Below, one piece after another: positions 50,001-61,930 of a stretch of DNA of 64,000 nt (position 1 is its first letter; the number at the start of each line of letters is the position of its first letter). The notes under the pieces were generated by a model, which saw nothing but the letters and a program-made list of their open reading frames with translations, searched no databases and was not told the DNA's origin. Origin of the DNA: Acridotheres tristis (Eukaryota; Chordata; Aves; Passeriformes; Sturnidae). The translations under genes were made by a program, and so were the position numbers. The stretch spans positions 3,514,501-3,578,500 of the forward strand of contig CM072906.1 of the NCBI GenBank assembly GCA_037013685.1. The letters run 5' to 3'.

Positions 50001-53000
50001 TTGCCATCCCTCTGAGAGCCACAGTCACAAATAACCCTCCAGCTGGGCAGAGCCTGCTCCTATGCCAGGAGGATGAAACACCTATACCCAGGGCTCACAG
50101 AGAAAGGTGCCCTTAAAAAGCATCTAAATAACCACAAACCCCAAAGGAGCTTTATTTTGCTCTGTTCCCTTCCTCTACTTGAAGAACTTTTTCTTTTCCC
50201 GTTGCAATTATGACTCCAGGCACACGCACAGAGCCACATCTGCAGGAGCCTTGGGAAGCAAAGGTGAGATCTCCTGCAGGAACTGGTCAGACTTTCCCTT
50301 GTGCCAGCACAAAGCCTGTGTGACCATCTGGAGAGCAAAATCTGGGGCCTGCTGAAGGCTGAAAACTAATCTTGCTTCTTTTCTGGCAAGTTCCCTGACC
50401 CAAGGGAGGCAGCATGAGCTGGTGGCTAGAACTACACCGAGTCCCTTGGGGCAGGGACAGGGATGTGCACCTTCGTCCTCAAAGCCTTTTCAAGCACAGC
50501 AGACACTTAAATACACCAAGAAATGACAGCCCAAAGCTGGTAATGCAGGATAATCTAAATCTCTTGATCCTTGAAATCTGCATTGAGTACCATGAATTAG
50601 ATTTAACTAGCAATAAAATACTTTAAATCTGTTATACTCATAATACAATGATGCTTCATTTGTATCTGGTATAAAGAGAAATAATGGTCCTGGTTCCTAA
50701 TTTGAGATAGAGATGGAAGACTGTTTTCATCCTAAAATGAGCTTTGCCATCCTTCTTTACAACAGCACTACTAATCCTGCCTCCTTCCTCAACTAACATT
50801 TTAATTTCAAATAATTAACTTGGATGCAATAGGAATTATTCTGTCTCAATCTCAAAACCTACTTCCTGCAGCAACAGAGAACAGGATAGAGATGAGACAC
50901 TTGTACTGGGTATTACTAATGAATTCCCTGCTACATGGTATTTACCAACAGCGACCGTTTCCTGAGAAAAAAAAGAAAAGAAAAACAAGGCAACAGGAAG
51001 TGCTTCCCCTTCCCTTTAAAGTGGATTCAAGAGCTCCTCATGTATTTGTCACAACTTACTGAGGGAGATCATCTGACGTATTCTCATCCCACAGCTTTCA
51101 GACTCAAGGTTTGCTTGGGTTTGTTTTTAAAATGAAAATCCTTAGTGACTATTCTGCAGTGGGAATGCCTTGCTGACCTCTACACACAGCTCTCAGTATC
51201 TGCTGGCTGCATTTACAAAGAAACTCTGCAGTAGCCAAGCTTTCACTTCCCCAACAGTCCACACGCAGCTGGGGCACAGGACCACTCAGTGCTGCATCAC
51301 AGAGAGGGATCTGGGGAGGCTGGAGCAGGGATGCTGCTTTGGCCAGCAGTCATGGCCAGAAGTCATTGCCTTCCACCAGGGCCACAAGCCCAGGGGCACT
51401 TTGGAGCTACCAGTCCTGATGGCTACACTGCTGGGAGCCAAGAGAATGCTGAGAGTAGGAAAAGTTACATCAAAGCCTTGAAATCCACTCGGGGATGCTT
51501 TGGGGACAGGGACACAGCTCTTTGCTGACATTCTCCCCAGGCTGGCAGTGGGACTGCTTGGTTTCTTTTTCATTCTTTTTACAGTTCTTTAGGGGGCTGT
51601 GGTACCATCTATAGTGGGCTTGGCAAAACACATGTGCCCTCTTTGGAAGGGAAAATGGCCATAATTGCATTTTAATGATGGAATTGGCTGTCAACTACCA
51701 CAGCACCACCAGCCTTGGGGCAGCATCTAATCTGGTAGGACACAGGGATGAAATGAGACTTAGCTCTCAATATTCATGTCTGTCATTGGTACCCACCAAA
51801 GTTGTCCCTACTTGGAGTTAAAACTGAAGACATTTCTGCAGACTCCAGAAATTGCTCAGGAAAGCAGGAAGGCATGGGCAAATGGGCAGGAAATGCTCTG
51901 GGGTGAATGAGAGACATCCAGGGCACCCCAGATGTTGTTTAGGGTTATCACCAAGAGCAGGAGCAAAGCACTGCTTTGGAAGGACAGGGAAGGACAAGGA
52001 GTCATATTCATAGTGTGTGTTTGTGCATGTGCAGATAAAAGTGTGCCAGAGTTTGGTACCAAACTCTTTCCACACCATTTTTTGCAAAACTGTTTTCCCT
52101 TTCCAACTCAGGCCATACATCTTCAAGAGTGTTTGTAGCAGATCAGTAAAATGCCATCTTTTAAAACCAATAAAACTCAGTAACTAAGGAAATTATCAAT
52201 CTGAAGGGGAAAAAATACAGATTCATCTCTGTATTACAGCTGACTTCCTTCACAGGGGTCAGTTTGCATCTTTCTGAATTTCTAAACACATTGACCACCC
52301 TGGTCTCACACTGCCTGCCTCTAGATATGTGGAAGAAGGCAAACATTTGTCAAATTAAACTGAATTCTAAGGGATGAGAATATATTATTTCTCGTAATGA
52401 AAACTTCAAGAGGACATTTAAAATATCTGATTTTTATTCATTTGCTCTAAGATGCAGGCAGTGCCAGCAAGGGGTACTGCTCTTAAAATCCTGCCATCTG
52501 CAGCCTTATGCTAATTCACTTTTTTTTTAGGAATAGAAATCACTGTGGAATGGGAATATGCTAAAATTCACAGAAGATATGGATATAAAAGCTATTGTGG
52601 GTAATTGCTTTGGTTTGATACTAATCCAACAACCCAGAATTGTCTTATTTTCCTCAAAGGTTTCCCTCCTCCCGGGGCCCTAAGTGCTATTGATAGCTTC
52701 ACCTTTATTTGCAGAGGAAACACACATTTCATAACACTGCCCAGCCAATCCTTACTGCTAAAGAGCTGTTTGCTGGTCACAGAGGGAATTTCAGTATTTT
52801 CTCCTCCTCAATTACCTACTTTTTTAAGAGTTGCCTGTAAAATGCAAAGTGTCTTGTGCAATGACAGGTCTCTATATAAGCTACCACCCATTAGGGACTG
52901 GCCCAAAACCCCACTAACTTTACAGGGGAAATTTTTGTAGTGCTGACTGTGTTTCAATTCACAGCACCAACATAGAAATAGAAAAAAAAAAATCTCTCTG

Positions 53001-54060
53001 TGGAATCTCACAGTTTCTCCCTAACAGCCATGTCCATCTTTCTGCCTAAGGCATTGCCAGTGAATAAATAAGTCCCCCAGTAAAATATCTTTCATGTAAC
53101 CTCAGGAGACCACTTCATAAGAACACAGGAACAATGACAACAGATCAGAAAACCATGTAGTCTTGCATCCTGTCTGTGACAGGGACAGCAATCAGCTCTT
53201 TCCGAGGAAAGTACACAGAATTCCTACACAGGCAGCTGAATTACTCAGAGGCTGGCTTCAGCCCTCCCAAGAATTTTGTGTTATCCACATAAAGATCTGA
53301 TCTTTTAAGCTCAGATCCTGACAATATTCCCCGTGACATTCATTTCCACAAGCTTTCCACTCTTCCCTGATAAGTTTTTGGAATGCAAACTGACCCCTAC
53401 TGATTGTTTCTACATTGTGAGGAAAAAAAAAAGATCAGAAAAACAACACTTCACATCCTTTTCAGGACATTCATTATGTTAAGTGATTTTACACTACCCC
53501 CCTCTTATTTTTAAGGACAAGCAAATGAAAACGAATAATTTTTGGAACTTCTCCTGTGAGAAGGAAGTGGAGGGCGTGCATGAGACAGTGTGAGTGCAGC
53601 AGGGGCTGGGGCTAGCTGGTCTGGACCAGACATGCTGGCCCAAAGTGTGCTTTGTGTGTAAATGCACTTGCTGTCTGCTTTCATTATGAATCACAAACCC
53701 TCTACAAGGCAAGGAAGGAACCATTTGCTCTCACTTACCCTGAACCCTGAGCTGATTCTCATTTATTACCCATCATTAAACCCACACAACCACAGACACA
53801 ATCACCACCAGCTGCAAGGGACAGGGAATAAAATGCTGAAGCACTTCCCAGTCTGATAAACAGCACTGTGAGGGTCAGGCAGGAGTCTGAGCCCCCAGAC
53901 AGCAAGATCTATCTTTGGCAGAAAACAAGACTCCAGGCCTCAGCAGTTGTAAAGTTGCTTTCTCCTGTGTTAAAGCACACCAGGTAACTCAAGCTCTTCT
54001 CCTCTGGGAGTCTGGCACCTAAACTACAACACAGGTATAGATATAAAAAACTATCTACTG

Positions 54061-54090
54061 ATTTATCCATCTAGATATAGATGGATAAAT
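54061..54090. repeat. Perfect inverted repeat: 13-bp arms, 4-base loop
   Basis: The arm atttatccatcta is followed by gata and then its exact reverse complement tagatggataaat. The sequence is AT-rich and lies in a locally repetitive tatag/tatct context (54035-54060). It could form a hairpin or cruciform, or be a short palindrome made by replication slippage. There is no flanking target-site duplication to suggest a transposon. Confidence 0.9.
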
Positions 54091-56590
54091 AAAGGCATAT
54101 ATTTATTTTAAAATAAAACAGGTTTCCCAGACAACCACCAAACCCCATGTAACAAGACCCACAAGTGAATCAGAGGCATTTTGAAGATGGCCTGAGGACA
54201 TCCAGAATACCCTCACCTCCCACAGCTTTGTATGCCCAGCAAGCTTTAGACAGAGTCTCACCATCATTCAAGCCCAGTGGGCTGAGAACAGCTCAGGGAC
54301 CATAAATACTTTCTGCTTCCTATCCAATGCCACACATGCCCATCAGCACTTGAATAACTCCCTGCCAGGGGACAGAGCCATGGGCTGACCCATCTGTTTT
54401 TCCAGATGCCAGTAACTTTTGCATCACAAAGTAAATGCAAAGAAACATCATCATTGACTGCGATTTGCTACTGTATATTGAGGACTAGGACAGGAGCTGA
54501 ACAACCAGCAGGCCACAAAAAAACACCAACAGGGATGAGCAGCCTTCATCCCACACTGAACAGACATCACAGGATGTAGAGAAGCCTCTCACACCACTGT
54601 AAGTGCTATTTGACACAATTATTTGCCTACTCAGTGGTGCTTGCAGTATTTAGAAAAGCTCCTGCCCCTTGCTGTTATAAATGGCAATTTAGACAAAGAG
54701 CAAGGGTTTCACAGTGGCTGGGGGACCTTCAAAAAGGGACAAATTAGTTTAAGGAAATTGTTGAAATACTGGCATATCCCAGTGTTTAACTTGCCAGAGT
54801 TTGGCAAGGGATTACAGCTACACTGGAGAATGAATCTCTGTGTGTCTTACAGGATCTCTGTTTTGCAGTTGTTATTTCTAAGATTATCACCCATGTGTCA
54901 TTCCTGACTTGGAAAAATACTCTAATGCCAAGCTGGGCTGCAGTTCCAGGAGTGAGCTTTGCAAATGAACTTGCTCCTATGGGTAAAAGAACATGATATC
55001 TGTAGGAGACTCCAGGGTTTATCACAGTTTCAATATCCACGGAGTGTGACTGGACCCTGTTTTAAATAATCCCTCAGTTTAGATTTCTTTGGATCAGTAT
55101 CTTTCTGGGAGAACAAGTACCACTGGAAAAAAAGCCCATCCTGAAACAAATGCTGCAATGCACAAGGTCTGCAAATGCAATTCCTTCATGCATCATCAAT
55201 TACATTAATGGAAAAAAGGAAAGGCAATATTTGGTAAATCCAGCGATTGTCAAGGTATCAAAGAAGCCCATTTCAATTAGGTTTAAAAATGTAGAAGGTG
55301 AGCCTGATGAGTGACCAGTGGCCCATCTGGTGCTGGTTTGTGTTCCACTCCCCTCCCAGGAGAGCAGGAATGGCCCGAGGTGCCAGCTGAGCTCTGCTAA
55401 CTGCAACTGAGCCTTGGGCCTGCCATGCTGCTGCCACAAGTTCACTTGCCTGGTGACTAGACAAGAAACCAATTTCTGGATTATGAATCCAGAAAGGATA
55501 AGTTCAGTAAGTACAAAGAAGGAAAATTAACACAACTTTTATATACAATGCAAATATTTTCTCTGCTGACTGTGTCATACACTGCCCAAGTCTCTGGGAG
55601 GTGTAACATTAGCAGCTGGTAGGAATATCTCACTGGGGAGCTTTTAGTGAAAATTCAATATCCATTGTATAATATCCTACATTATACCTCTCTTGCCATA
55701 AAACATCCTCTGTGAGAAAAAAGACAACTTTGGACAATTTGTTTTTCAGAAAAATGTTTGCTCTCTTCACATTTTTGTTTTCTTAGAGATACTTTCTTTT
55801 AATATTTTCTCTTTGCTTTTCCACCCTCCTCCTCAATATGCCATATTTGCTTTCACACTCACTAATAATTTTCCCCAGCATCACATCCATGAGTTTCAAA
55901 GCAGTTGGCAGGCAGCATGACTGCTACATCAGCCAAAAGCTGGAAGTAACTGAAGGCTCTGGGTGGGTAAAGCAGGAATGAATCCACCTATCCTTTTATA
56001 AGAATGTAAGAATTGTGTAAGAAATGCAACCCAATAACCCTTAGAGACAGACCCTCTTTCCAGACTAAGCTGAGACTAAGCAGACTCAGCTCCCAGAGCT
56101 GTAGCAGCAGTGGTACCTCAGTGGTGTTCCTGTGAACCCTGCCCAGCAACATCGTGGGCAGCAGTGTGATAGTGGGAAATGCCAATTTAAAAATAAAGCA
56201 GGGGATGGTGAGAACTAAAGCAGCAAAAAATATGAGACATTTTCATGCTCCTGTTCTGTAATTTTACTTTCAAGAAGACAGATAAAGGAGATGGATTTAT
56301 CTAGTGAAATATTGCATGGTTCTCACCATAATAACTGTTTACATCAGCCCTTCTGAACTAATACCTATTTTTAGTATCAGGCTTTTAAAAGATTCTTAGC
56401 TCAATTACTAATTTTGAGCTTTTAATTTACCCTGGGAGCAATTTTTCTGGTGGAATGAGTGCCACTTCACTTTGATTTGCAGGCACAATTAGTAAGTTAA
56501 GTATTTATATATCCTAAACTACACCTGTAAAACAGAAAGCTGCTTTTCAAAAAAGCCCATGTGCTTAAATTGAATGGAACTCAGTAAAGC

Positions 56591-56645
56591 CTTTCTTTCT
56601 TTTTCCTTTTCTTTTTCCTTTTCTTTTTCTTTTTTCCTTTTTTTT
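56591..56645. repeat. Pyrimidine-only CT tract
   Basis: Fifty-five bases of only C and T contain repeated ccttttcttttt units, then tttttcctttttttt. It is an imperfect mirror repeat and so of the type able to form intramolecular triplex DNA. It is likely length-variable. Confidence 0.93.
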
Positions 56646-57961
56646 AAATTGGTGGTAAAGTTATTCTTTAACTCACCCATCTTTCTTAACATGACTCATT
56701 CCATCACAAAGGCTCTCAAGAAACAGTACCTTTCTTTGTCAGATTTTGTCAATGATTTCTAGTGCTCAAGAGGTGTGGCCAAGGGCACTAAGACAATTTT
56801 ATTGCTACTTAGACTGCCAGATAGGTTGGACAAAACCACAGGATGCTGAAGACAATTGATACCATCAGTTTCTGAGGTGACCAGGACCACTCACATCCCA
56901 GGGTGAGGCACAGCCAAGGAAAAATGCACTAACTGTGAATATGGCAGAATTAAAACCAAAGAATTCAGAGTGTATTTCAAACATCCTTCAAAGAAAACAA
57001 AACAAATCCAATCCAACCCCAGACAGACTAATCCTCTGGTGAAAATTTCACTGTGTAACTCTTAGCAAGATCTAAATGCAGCTCCAAACAAGCAAGCTAT
57101 TGTAACTCTTTAATTCTTTAGGGCAACTCTTTGCAGGAAAGGTGTATTACTATTAATGTTCTCACTTCAACACCACTGTCCCACAAGGAAATAAATTAGA
57201 GGTGCCTCATCTCCAGTTCAGCTCACCTACAAAGAACAAGGAGAATGATGCAGTAGGAGAATATGTGAAGTAAGTCTTCTGTAAACATTAGTGGATGCAA
57301 AGTTTAGAAGGAGCAAATGGTTAAAATTGTTCAAATGTTTAATTATTAATAACCTAATGTATAACTGAGTGAGAGAATAAAAGACATCAGAACTGAACTT
57401 TCCCTAGAAACATCCTTTCCACTGAAACCAAAGCACTTCCCTGTTTGCAGCAGCAAAGACCACAAGAATGTGTATGAACCCCTCCCAGTCATCCCATCCA
57501 AGAACTGTTTGTTTTTCACCTGTGATTTAAAAACCTGAGCCTTCCACAGTCAGTTGACTACCTTGAAAACAACTGAAGAGAGTTGTAGCAAAAAATGTTT
57601 TATACATTTACATAACTCTAAATAAACAGTCAGTTAGGGAAAGTAATGCATTATGTTCAGTAATACTTTCCCTCCAAAATTAGGCTCCTCACATAATTTA
57701 AGCAGAAAATGGGTCTGTGCTCTGTAATCTTACATCAGCATACAGGAAACATCCCCAAATACGTGCATGTACTGGGGGCAAGGGGAGAGCATTGGGAGAT
57801 TGATACAACAATACACCATTCATGCAAGTCAGGATTACTTGTGTTAACTGGAATCTCGTTCTGCAGGCTGCTAACACTACCCAATACCATCAGGAATGTT
57901 CACTTTTTACGTAAGTGATGCCCTGGAATTCATTTTCAAAGCCAGGTACAAGTGTCTATGA

Positions 57962-58678
57962 ATGAGTCATTCCTCCTCAGGTGCATGTGGGTCTTTATAT
58001 GGGAATCACTCAGCCCTGCTGACCTGTTCTTGTTCTGCCATGGCTACAGTTCCCAAAACTATGCCCACAACACAACAGCATGCTCTTGCCAGCCAGACAT
58101 GTAGCAATGCTGCTTTTATAGTGGTAATAAATCACTATCCAGACTTGATTGTGAGGATGCAGAGTGGTCTGGCACACAGCCTGAAGGGTTTGAGAAGCAG
58201 TGGTTTGGAGGAAAAGTCACCTGGAACTCCAGAGAGGACATCAGAGAAGCAAAACAATTGCATGGATTGGTCCAGGACCCCAAAGTGCAAACACACCCCT
58301 GCACTTCCAGAGTCTCCTGGATGCCTGCTGTGTTACAGCAGCCAACCTCAGTGCTCTGCATTCCCAGACAGCACCCTCAGTGCTCCAGAGCCCTTACACT
58401 CTGTGAAGACTCTGTGGGTTATCCAAGTGATCTCTCTCTCAAATCAACACCACCTCCAGCAGCAATGCTCCCAACAGCACTGTATCACCTTGGGGATCTC
58501 CCAGTGGACACAGACCAAGCCTGACCTCTTTATCACCTGGTCTCACCCTGCTGTTCACACTCTCACTACACCTTGCAGAACTGCAGGTCTGTGCTCTAAC
58601 AAAAGAGTTCTCCAGGTATGGGAGACAAGACAAAAGCAAAATAACCTTAAAATAAACCTTTTCAGAGAGAGTGTTTGA
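57962..58678 (+). other. Long unrecognised open frame, probably chance
   Basis: A 238-codon plus-strand frame begins with ATG in weak context (T at -3) and lies antisense within SPNS2 intron 1. I recognise no family. It is rich in Ser, Thr, Gln, His and Cys, without a clear signal peptide or long hydrophobic helix. Other frames on both strands are also open for 68-88 codons over the same bases, which points to stop-poor composition and not to selection. There is no poly(A) tail or target duplication of a retrocopy. Not called a gene. Confidence 0.1.
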
Positions 58679-58702
58679 GGCTCCCCTGGGATGAAGCATG
58701 TT

Positions 58703-58742
58703 AAATATATAAAATGTATTATAAATATATAAAATGTGCTAT
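58703..58742. repeat. 20-bp tandem duplication, two AT-rich copies
   Basis: The unit aaatatataaaatgtattat is directly followed by aaatatataaaatgtgctat; 18 of 20 bases match. It resembles tandem TATA boxes (tatataaa), but no promoter context is evident. Confidence 0.92.
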
Positions 58743-61700
58743 AAAAACTAAGTCTATTTTCTCATCCCCAGTTCATAGAAGACCCTCTTCACTTAGGATA
58801 GAAGTGTTCACAGAAGATCCAACTTCACTTAAGGTCAAGGCAAAAAAACCCCTTCCCTTCTGAGCTAACATTTACCTTTACATTGGGCCCAAGATGTATC
58901 AACAGCAACTGATACCATGCTGAGACCATGCACAAACACTCCCCTGGTCACTGCACTTGAAAATTAAACTTATAGGCACAGTGAAAGCAAGAATTAAAGA
59001 TCAGCGGGTTTTCCACTTACTGCCAAAAGCTTTTAGTGCCACTGAAGAAGGGGAGGAAAAAAGGTAACCTACTTAAAAGGTTTTTGAATATAAGTCCACA
59101 CTCCCCTTCTAGGAACTGGTAGCCATTAAATACAGAATAACTGATAATGTAAATGTTCATCTCCCTCTTTCATAATTATAGCTATGGTGGCAATGAAAAA
59201 AGTCAAGGGAGCCAGACCAGCCCTTCTGAACTATTTGTGCACAAAACAGTGCAGAACCAGTTACATGAGACTGCACTGCTGGTACTGAGAGGAAAATGTT
59301 GTTTGCAACTATTACACAATAGCAACAAAAATCCTGTCTTCCACTACCAAAGTGGAAGACTTCTGAGGAACACATGTGGGGGATGGACAGGCTGTGCTAA
59401 AAGATGTGGGGAATATGGATGGAATAATAACTACTTCTCTAAAATCTGTGGGAAATCTTTCCCCTCATTATTATAATAAATTACAGAAGCGAAGACAACC
59501 TTGGCAAGAGGTGCCTGAACTACAGCCTGAGGGAAAATAAGCCAATTTCTACTGATGGAACAGATGTGCCACAGGCAGCACAAGTGCAAGTTTCCCTCAC
59601 AACACCCAGCCCAAGTACCTGAGAGGCCAACAGTGAGGACAAAATTTCCTTGTGCAAAGCAGAAAGACAGGATGGGGAAATGAATTGTCACCTTGTGCTA
59701 CTGGCCATGCAGCATCATAAAGTGAAGATATTAATGAAGACAAGGCAGTCTGGAGAGTTTCCCTGTTCCAGCAGCCTGCACTCACTTGCTGACACGAACA
59801 ACAGAAAGAGAAAATACAACACCAGCTGAAGCACTGCCCTCCTCTCAGCAGGCAGCAAGGACACCTTCCCTTCCCATCCTGACCATTTTATCCCCCCCAA
59901 AGAACATTTACTTTGCAATCCAGGGCTGTCCAGTGAGAACACAGGCTGTAAATGGCATTTTTATAGTTTGATCCTTGGTGCATGGGGACTGGGCCAGGGC
60001 ACAAACACGTTTTCCTCTAACTTGCTCACTGATTCAAGACAATGCTTTCGTTCTTGATTGCAGAGGCATTTCCAAATAGGTTTAACTGCTTTCATGAATC
60101 AGACCCTCAGACTGCCATGACTTCTCAGGATATCAGGATATTTTAGCACACAGGAAAAAAGGATTGTCTGAACTTGTAAAGGACTTAGGTGGGAAATAAT
60201 CAAGCTCTGGACTATGTCAACTCATTCCAGTAAAATAAGACCAACCCTTGTCACAACATTAATCAAGGCATATTGAAAGAGCCCTGCTTTCTCCTCTCCA
60301 TTGCTTAAACTGACCTTGCTTAATCCCTGCATCAGCAGCATCCTACAGAGGGTGGAAAAATGTTAGAGAAAAGAGCACAAAGTCAGGTGTGGAGGGGGAA
60401 ATGGGGAGAAAGGTTTTGCTCTTTGTTGAAAGGACTTAGAGGATCTCCTGGCAGACAGAGAACTCCACCTTGTCCTGCTGTTTTGAGCACCAGACTGCCA
60501 GAGAAGTAACCTGGATTTAAGAATTCTTAGTGTTGTTGGAAGCAGAGGAGAAGGCAGTGGGTAGGACAGGGTGGACCAAACCATTTGCAGTCCTAAGAGC
60601 AAACACAAAGCATTCTATAAGCATTCTATCTCACCTCCTGGCTTGGACACCTGAGGAACCACCTCCTTGGGAAGTGCTCAGGTGCAGGAAGCCATTCACC
60701 CAAAAAGAAAGCCCATGGACTTGAAATAGAAAACAGAAAGTGTTTAGATTATGATTTTCTCTGTTCTAGCAAGAAGAACAGTTAAGCAGGTGCAGTAGGA
60801 AGCAAAACGTGAAGATGTAGCTCAGTTCTGCAGAGCACAGCTGAGGAGAAAGACAGTGTCCATCTGGGGGAAAGGAGATGGTGGAAAAGAAACAAGCAGC
60901 ACCTGCAACTCATGTAATACATATTCAGGGGTAGCACCTGGAGGATGTGGTCTGTGCATGGAATAAACAAAAATGTTAGAGAGGTACAGCTGCCACCATA
61001 AGCCAATGACAAGAAGATGGGAGTGAAAGGGAACTGAATTCATCAAGTCTGATTTATCCCACCAGGGTGCTCATCTACTACATGGAGACTCCTTCTCAGT
61101 GCACGTGTTTGTAGCTTGGTGGGAACAATCACAGCCCAGCAGAGCTGATTGTGTATTTGCCAGGTTGTAACCTACTGCAAGGTGACACTACGTCAGCTCA
61201 AGAGGTAGGGCAGCACAGGTAGATAAAAGTTCCCCTTTTCAAATGAACAGAGATTGTAGTTGGAATTGACCCCTACAGGAAAAGTGAGCTCACAACAAGA
61301 CTTGTGAAAAAGTACCTGGCATTGCTTGGCTTTCTGGGAAACCAGGGGCTGAAAGGCATCTGGGGGAATGCCCATCTCTGCACAGGAGGAAAGACAAGTT
61401 CCTTCAGAGCCCCAATTAGCTGTGATTATTCACCTTTAATGAGCCCTTGCACACCTCTCACCTCTTCACATTTCCTGGCTTGTGACCTTACACTATTCAC
61501 CTTTGCTAACCAGGGCTGTCCTCTAATGACATCCCTGTGCTCCTCCTGAGGACAGACACTTTCCCCCTCTGCATTTCCATGGAATCCTTACAATAACCCC
61601 CATTTGATACCTCTCAGTTTCCACCTGCAGAAGTCCCTGAGCTGGAGCTGTCTGGGTTGGAGGATTCAGGTGCCCAGTAACAAGGACCAAAGCTCTGGGT

Positions 61701-61754
61701 CTAAGCATTAACCTTGTTAATTCATTCATTCTTTCATAACACTAATGCTGTGTG

Positions 61755-61930
61755 TTGAGGAACTGGACTGTAGTTCTCATCCTGGCTCTGCCTCAGACCT
61801 GCTGTGCCACTTTGGGCAGGTAATTTTTCCCATCTGGCTTTCTTGATTTTCCCATCTGTAAGGGCCAGCCTATAAGCCCTCCTGATATAAAATATCTTGA
61901 GATCTTTGGATCACAAAATGTATCATGAGC
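61755..61930 (+). mobile_element. MIR/CORE-SINE-like relic
   Basis: In forward orientation the MIR order is visible: ctcatcctggctctgcctc, gacctgctgtgccactttgg, gcaggtaatttttcccatc, gattttcccatctgtaagg, then ataaaatatcttgagatctt and tggatcacaaaatgtatcat. This matches the family series of ctgctgtgtgaccttgggcaa, tttcctcatctgtaaaa, and a 3' part with gagatctttggat. It is one of the few transposon families shared by birds and mammals, and its edges are uncertain. Confidence 0.72.
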
